A stretch of 16,717 bases of DNA from Candidatus Omnitrophota bacterium (GTDB lineage Bacteria; Omnitrophota; Gorgyraeia; Zapsychrales; Fredricksoniimonadaceae), in contig JAGNTT010000025.1 in assembly GCA_017987425.1 (NCBI GenBank), forward strand, positions 1 through 16,717, written 5' to 3'. Shown here one piece after another: positions 14,269 to 16,717 of the stretch. The number at the start of each line of letters is the position of its first letter. The first letter of the stretch is position 1. A model generated the notes under the pieces. It had not been told where the DNA came from, ran no database searches, and worked only from the letters and a program-made list of their open reading frames with translations. The position numbers and the translations under genes were made by a program.

Positions 14269-14442
14269 TTATTGTTTATCTTTAGGTTCTTCTTTGGGCT
14301 TCTTGGGTTTCTCCGGATCGACACCCATCGTCCACGAAGGCGGATCGCTGGCCGGAAAAGATTCCTTTAAATTCTGGTCGATCTCAGCCTCCGTGACCGC
14401 AACCAACTTTTCTGCAGTCTTATCTTTCTTCTCGTCAATCAT
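14269..14442 (-). CDS. Small FPASDPP-motif protein, 57 aa
   Basis: A short hydrophilic protein: charged N-terminus, then TEAEIDQNLKESFPASDPPS (about 17-36), then WTMGVD and a Lys/Pro/Glu tail. The LDxxLxESFPASDPPxW motif defines a widespread group of tiny bacterial proteins with no known function, frequently next to DUF892, Hsp20 and other stress genes. The ATG at 14442 follows AAGGAG by about 6 bases. A frame extending to 14484 lacks a ribosome site. It lies 73 bases downstream of the small anchored protein gene and is probably the end of the hsp20 transcript, closed by the hairpin at 14203-14266. Confidence 0.8.
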   Translation of the reverse strand: MIDEKKDKTAEKLVAVTEAEIDQNLKESFPASDPPSWTMGVDPEKPKKPKEEPKDKQ

Positions 14443-14514
14443 GACCGACTCCTTAAGTGGCCTCATCCATCGAGGCAAATTCACATGACCAATTGTATTT
14501 ATTGGGAATCCGAA

Positions 14515-14724
14515 TTACTGAGCACTGCCCGGCAAAGTGGTTCCTATGCTGACAGGATCCCGATCGGCTTTGATGAGGGTATTGGTCGCATCGTCTCCGA
14601 CGACGGTGATCGTTTCCGCTTCCCTGCCGTCTTGTCCTGCCGTTGCCGTCACTTTATATAATGCGAATATCGAAATAATAGCCGCCACGACGATCATTAA
14701 AACCGTTCTCTGTTCCTTGTTCAT
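14515..14724 (-). CDS. Small single-pass membrane protein, 69 aa
   Basis: Not recognised. The N-terminus is NKEQRTVLMIVVAAIISIFALYK, a basic-flanked transmembrane or uncleaved signal helix (about 6-25). The remaining 44 residues are polar and would face the periplasm (TAGQDGREAETITVVGDDAT and onward), ending PGSAQ. ATG 14724 follows GAGGGAGAAC, a good site. The longer open frame to 14796 has no ribosome site. It overlaps the end of the possible 56-residue ORF upstream. Confidence 0.6.
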   Translation of the reverse strand: MNKEQRTVLMIVVAAIISIFALYKVTATAGQDGREAETITVVGDDATNTLIKADRDPVSIGTTLPGSAQ

Positions 14725-14824
14725 AGTTCTCCCTCGGATAAAGTATATCCTCATTATTAACGACGGCATGGGCCGCCAGGAAATTCTCCACCGCAAACAA
14801 CTCTTTTTGATTTCCAGTCATCAT
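14654..14824 (-). CDS. Possible tiny ORF downstream of hsp20
   Basis: A 56-codon frame starts ATGATG at 14824, 17 bases after the hsp20 stop and 5 bases after AAGGAG, a better ribosome site than many certain genes here. Its first half, MMTGNQKELFAVENFLAAHA then VVNNEDILYP, has protein-like composition. The second half runs out of frame through the start of the 69-residue membrane protein (overlap 14654-14724). It could be a real overlapping gene, a leader whose translation opens the next start, or a decayed gene whose original end was lost. Family unknown. Confidence 0.35.
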   Translation of the reverse strand: MMTGNQKELFAVENFLAAHAVVNNEDILYPRENYEQGTENGFNDRRGGYYFDIRII

Positions 14825-14841
14825 CTCATCTCCTTCCGCCT

Positions 14842-15288
14842 TTAGAAAATCCGGATCACTGAATATGGGTTATTCATGTTATTGATTTCGCCTTCGCCTT
14901 TTTTGGGAAGCTCCATCTCAAGAATCCCGTCTTTAAAGACAGCTTTTATTCTTTTGGTGTCTACCGGCGCGGGAAGACTGAACGATCTGCAAAATGCTCC
15001 GTAAAACCGTCCCCTGCGCAAGAACACTTCTTCACTTTCCAAATGGTCCTCATTCCGTTCCCCGGCGATTGTCAGTATGTCATCTTCAATACTGACATCA
15101 AGGTCCGCTTTTTTAATGCCCGGAAGTTCGGCGCGAACAGTAATTTTTTCTTCACGCTCAGCAATGTCCACGGCAGGGATCCATACAGATTCCATAAAAT
15201 CATCCTCCTCCGTAAAATAGGGATAGGCATTCATCATTTTTCTATGCCACGCAAATTCTTCATATTGCTTTGTTCTGTTTAAGCCCAT
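14842..15288 (-). CDS. Hsp20 / small heat-shock protein
   Basis: An ATP-independent chaperone that holds unfolding proteins in cytoplasmic oligomers. The 148-residue length is standard. The alpha-crystallin domain runs from about 38 to 130, with ELPGIKKADLDVSIED and ILTIAGER (54-78) and the hallmark GILEMELPKK (121-130). The C-terminal tail has the I-x-I anchor (IRI, 145-147) that docks onto neighbouring subunits. AAGGAGG lies 6 bases before ATG 15288. A frame reaching 15324 adds MECDLLPKRRIF but has no ribosome site. It heads a run with the tiny ORF, the 69-residue membrane protein and the FPASDPP protein. No CIRCE inverted repeat is seen upstream, so the heat-shock control is not HrcA-type on this evidence. 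Confidence 0.93.
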   Translation of the reverse strand: MGLNRTKQYEEFAWHRKMMNAYPYFTEEDDFMESVWIPAVDIAEREEKITVRAELPGIKKADLDVSIEDDILTIAGERNEDHLESEEVFLRRGRFYGAFCRSFSLPAPVDTKRIKAVFKDGILEMELPKKGEGEINNMNNPYSVIRIF

Positions 15289-15392
15289 AAAAATCCTCCT
15301 TTTTGGCAGTAAGTCACATTCCATTCAGATGTCATCTAAAATACTAAAATGGAGGTTGAAGGAAGATTAAAATAAAATGAAATTTGATTAAC

Positions 15393-15665
15393 TTATTTGA
15401 CGGCTTTTGGATTGGGTCCAAAGGAAAGAGCTTTATGCGGAATGGGCCGGGGCTTTCTTGCGTTCCATACCGGCGAAAAGGTTGTAAACGCAGGGCACGA
15501 CAAAGATGGAAAGAATGTCGAAACAATGACACCGCCGATGATGACAATGGACAAGGGAATGCGGACTTCCGCCCCCGGCCCGATCGCCATGGCCGGCGGA
15601 ATGGCGGCGGCGATGGTGGCACCAGAGGTCATGAGGATGGGGTAGGTCAGCCGGACAATGAACAG
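15393..15665 (-). pseudogene. C-terminal remnant of an RND efflux permease
   Basis: Reading from 15665, the frame gives LFIVRLTYPILMTSGATIAA, then a segment with AIGPGAEVRIPLSIVIIGGV and IVSTFF. This is the classic RND pattern RLRPILMT...GxGAEVxxPLxxVVIGGLxxST that covers TM10-TM12 of AcrB/CzcA-type permeases. The normal last helix is degraded (PSLSCPAFTTFSP), and about 950 upstream residues are absent. There is no start codon or ribosome site for the fragment. Copies of CAGTAAGTCAC lie at 15308-15318 and 15675-15685, close outside both ends. Neighbouring bases 15666-15825 hold no gene I can support on the minus strand. Confidence 0.65.
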
Positions 15666-15825
15666 ATCAACAGACAGTAAGTCACTGTCCAGACAACAGC
15701 CAATGTCTATAGGATCGAAAATTTTACGGCGATGAAATTAACCAGATTGAAATGAAGAGTTTAAAAAGTATACCGGTGAAAATGTATCTCTAATATCAGA
15801 AGACTTTACCGATAAAAAAATTGCT

Positions 15826-16269
15826 TTAAGAATTCTGAGCGAAAACAATCAATTCCCCGCGGAATGTCAGCAATACGCTCTGGTAAGGATAGTATATAGG
15901 CGGTTGGTAATACTCATGGTGATGATGATATTCCACATGCCCCGGCATCATGTACGTTCCGTTATATTCCACCCGTTCCACTCTCACATTAATGATGGCG
16001 TCGGCGCCTTTTTTGCGCGCGATCACTTTGGCTTTATCGGTCAAGTCATCCCGTGTGATCCCGTCGCTGACATAACCGGAAGTCTCCACTCTGCCGATCA
16101 CCGTGTAAGGCTCATTCATCGGCGGACGCTGAGACTCCGGATAAACCGCCACGGTCTGGTATTTCGATTTAGAGATAAATTCCTGATCAGTGTAGCGGAC
16201 GTACCGCGACTGCACCGCGCATCCGGATGCGCTCAGAATGATCAGAAATAATAGAATCAGTTTTTTCAT
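15826..16269 (-). CDS. Lipoprotein with heavy-metal-domain-like core and His/Tyr-rich tail
   Basis: A 147-residue protein. Residues 1-17 are a short lipoprotein signal (KKLILLFLIILSASGC, Cys17). The core VIGRVETSGYVSDGITRDDL (57-76) followed by AKVIARKKGADAIINVRVER (80-99) resembles the pattern of YbjQ/DUF74-like and related lipoproteins, in which a conserved GADA/GANA turn precedes a strand. After it come four consecutive histidines (115-118) and a Tyr/Pro-rich run (YYQPPIYYPYQ) that could bind metal. Function is unknown. The ribosome site before ATG 16269 is poor (GGACTAATGT). The stop at 15826 is followed closely by a T-run (TTTTTTT) but without a good stem. Confidence 0.7.
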   Translation of the reverse strand: MKKLILLFLIILSASGCAVQSRYVRYTDQEFISKSKYQTVAVYPESQRPPMNEPYTVIGRVETSGYVSDGITRDDLTDKAKVIARKKGADAIINVRVERVEYNGTYMMPGHVEYHHHHEYYQPPIYYPYQSVLLTFRGELIVFAQNS

Positions 16270-16328
16270 ACATTAGTCCGTTCTTTATCCGCCTCCATCA
16301 TTCGCTAGTATTCCTAGGAGTGGCGGAT

Positions 16329-16370
16329 CCCCCCAGTGTTGTGATTTACCGCAAGGTAAATCAACCGGGG
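16329..16370 (-). terminator. Hairpin after the DUF6515-like gene
   Basis: GATTTACC (16343-16350) and GGTAAATC (16355-16362) form a perfect 8-bp stem with tetraloop GCAA (TTGC on the minus strand). Runs of C (16329-16334) and GGGG (16367-16370) can close it further out. It starts two bases after the stop of the right-edge gene. No T-run follows on the minus strand, so Rho-independent termination is uncertain. Confidence 0.45.
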
Positions 16371-16371
16371 A

Positions 16372-16717
16372 TTATTTCGCGTACATCGCTTTCAGCTGGG
16401 CAACTTTTGGAAATTCGGAATAAAACTCACCCTGAGGTCCAATAAATCCGCTTCCTGATCTTTTGACGATAACACTGACGTATCCGCCTTTGTCATCGGG
16501 GATATTGACGGTAAACGAATCAAGCTCTTCACCGCCGGAGGCATTGATGACTTGGGGAGCCGGAGCAGAAACCACCGCCGGCGATTCAATAATCTGTACC
16601 GGCTGAGGGACAACCTGATAACCGCTGCTCGTGTACTGGTAATAAACTCCATTATTTGTGTAATACGTTCTGCCGTTGATGACGACCGGCTGATAATCGG
16701 TCGGAATCACATTGACG
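16372..16717 (-). CDS. DUF6515-like envelope protein, N-terminus cut by window edge
   Basis: The frame is open to the right edge, so at least 114 C-terminal residues are seen and the signal peptide and true start lie outside. Near the edge, PVVINGRTYYTNNGVYYQYT followed by SSGYQVVPQP is the repeated-Tyr pattern G(V/R)xYYxxxGVYYxxxxxGYxVVxxP typical of DUF6515 and related periplasmic proteins. A Pro/Ala/Val linker follows, then a beta-rich end (DSFTVNIPDDKGGYVSVIVK, then SGSGFIGPQGEFYSEFPKVAQLKAMY). The latter resembles the small domain that closes many of these proteins. A GTG within the visible part is not a believable start because the motif continues into it. Function is unknown. Confidence 0.65.
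   Translation of the reverse strand, partial: VNVIPTDYQPVVINGRTYYTNNGVYYQYTSSGYQVVPQPVQIIESPAVVSAPAPQVINASGGEELDSFTVNIPDDKGGYVSVIVKRSGSGFIGPQGEFYSEFPKVAQLKAMYAK

Noticed and set aside
15904..16251. Plus-strand open frame opposite the His/Tyr-rich lipoprotein
   Set aside because: Composition (runs of Met and His) is what the complement of the lipoprotein gene produces; no ribosome site.
1..16717. tRNA, rRNA, complete insertion sequence or phage genes
   Set aside because: None recognised by eye on either strand; no transposase or integrase motifs were found in any frame.

Overview
The window reads as a stretch of chromosome from a Gram-negative bacterium with about 50% GC. Evidence for an outer membrane is a set of lipobox signal peptides, an entericidin-type lipoprotein, a DUF4142 periplasmic protein and an RND-pump remnant. 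The gene mix resembles Omnitrophota or deltaproteobacterial-type genomes, but no marker gene fixes the taxon. Every protein gene I can support lies on the minus strand, so transcription runs from right to left. The two edge genes are cut: a DUF6515-like protein loses its start at the right edge, and a GT4 glycosyltransferase loses its C-terminus at the left edge.

In transcription order: (i) 16717-15826, two envelope proteins (a DUF6515-like partial and a His/Tyr-rich lipoprotein). (ii) 15665-15393, a decayed C-terminal piece of an RND efflux permease. (iii) 15288-14269, Hsp20, a possible tiny ORF, a small anchored protein and a 57-aa protein with the FPASDPP motif. (iv) 14172-13823, a frameshifted DUF3175 pseudogene. 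(v) 13720-13211, DUF4142, followed by an elaborate RNA hairpin and a 64-aa unknown. (vi) 12766-9152, 6-phosphogluconolactonase, two tandem DUF1328 micro-membrane proteins and a large membrane-embedded fusion of an alkaline-phosphatase-like domain to an EEP nuclease/phosphatase domain. (vii) 9001-5664, a ThDP enzyme of acetolactate-synthase type one base from a succinate-semialdehyde-type dehydrogenase, then a lipoprotein. (viii) 5465-3793, a DUF4203-like membrane protein, YciE/YciF ferritin-like DUF892, entericidin and a BON protein. (ix) 3690-1, a six-hairpin glycosidase-like protein, a small anchored protein and the GT4.

Taken together this looks like a general-stress and envelope-maintenance island. 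DUF892, DUF4142, DUF1328, BON, entericidin, Hsp20, FPASDPP and DUF3175 proteins tend to recur together in stress regulons of environmental bacteria. Mixed in are carbon-metabolism genes. The most interesting of these is the ThDP-enzyme/aldehyde-dehydrogenase pair, whose order, sizes and residues match the cyanobacterial 2-oxoglutarate decarboxylase plus SSADH shunt that closes the TCA cycle.

Three copies of an approximately 80-bp imperfect palindrome built from CAGTG words sit at the 3' ends of genes in the same orientation. One of them has been read through and now encodes the tail of the phosphatase/EEP fusion. A second, unrelated repeat-like element lies before the glycosidase gene. Several start codons were moved inward from the longest open frame because a clear Shine-Dalgarno sequence precedes the inner ATG.
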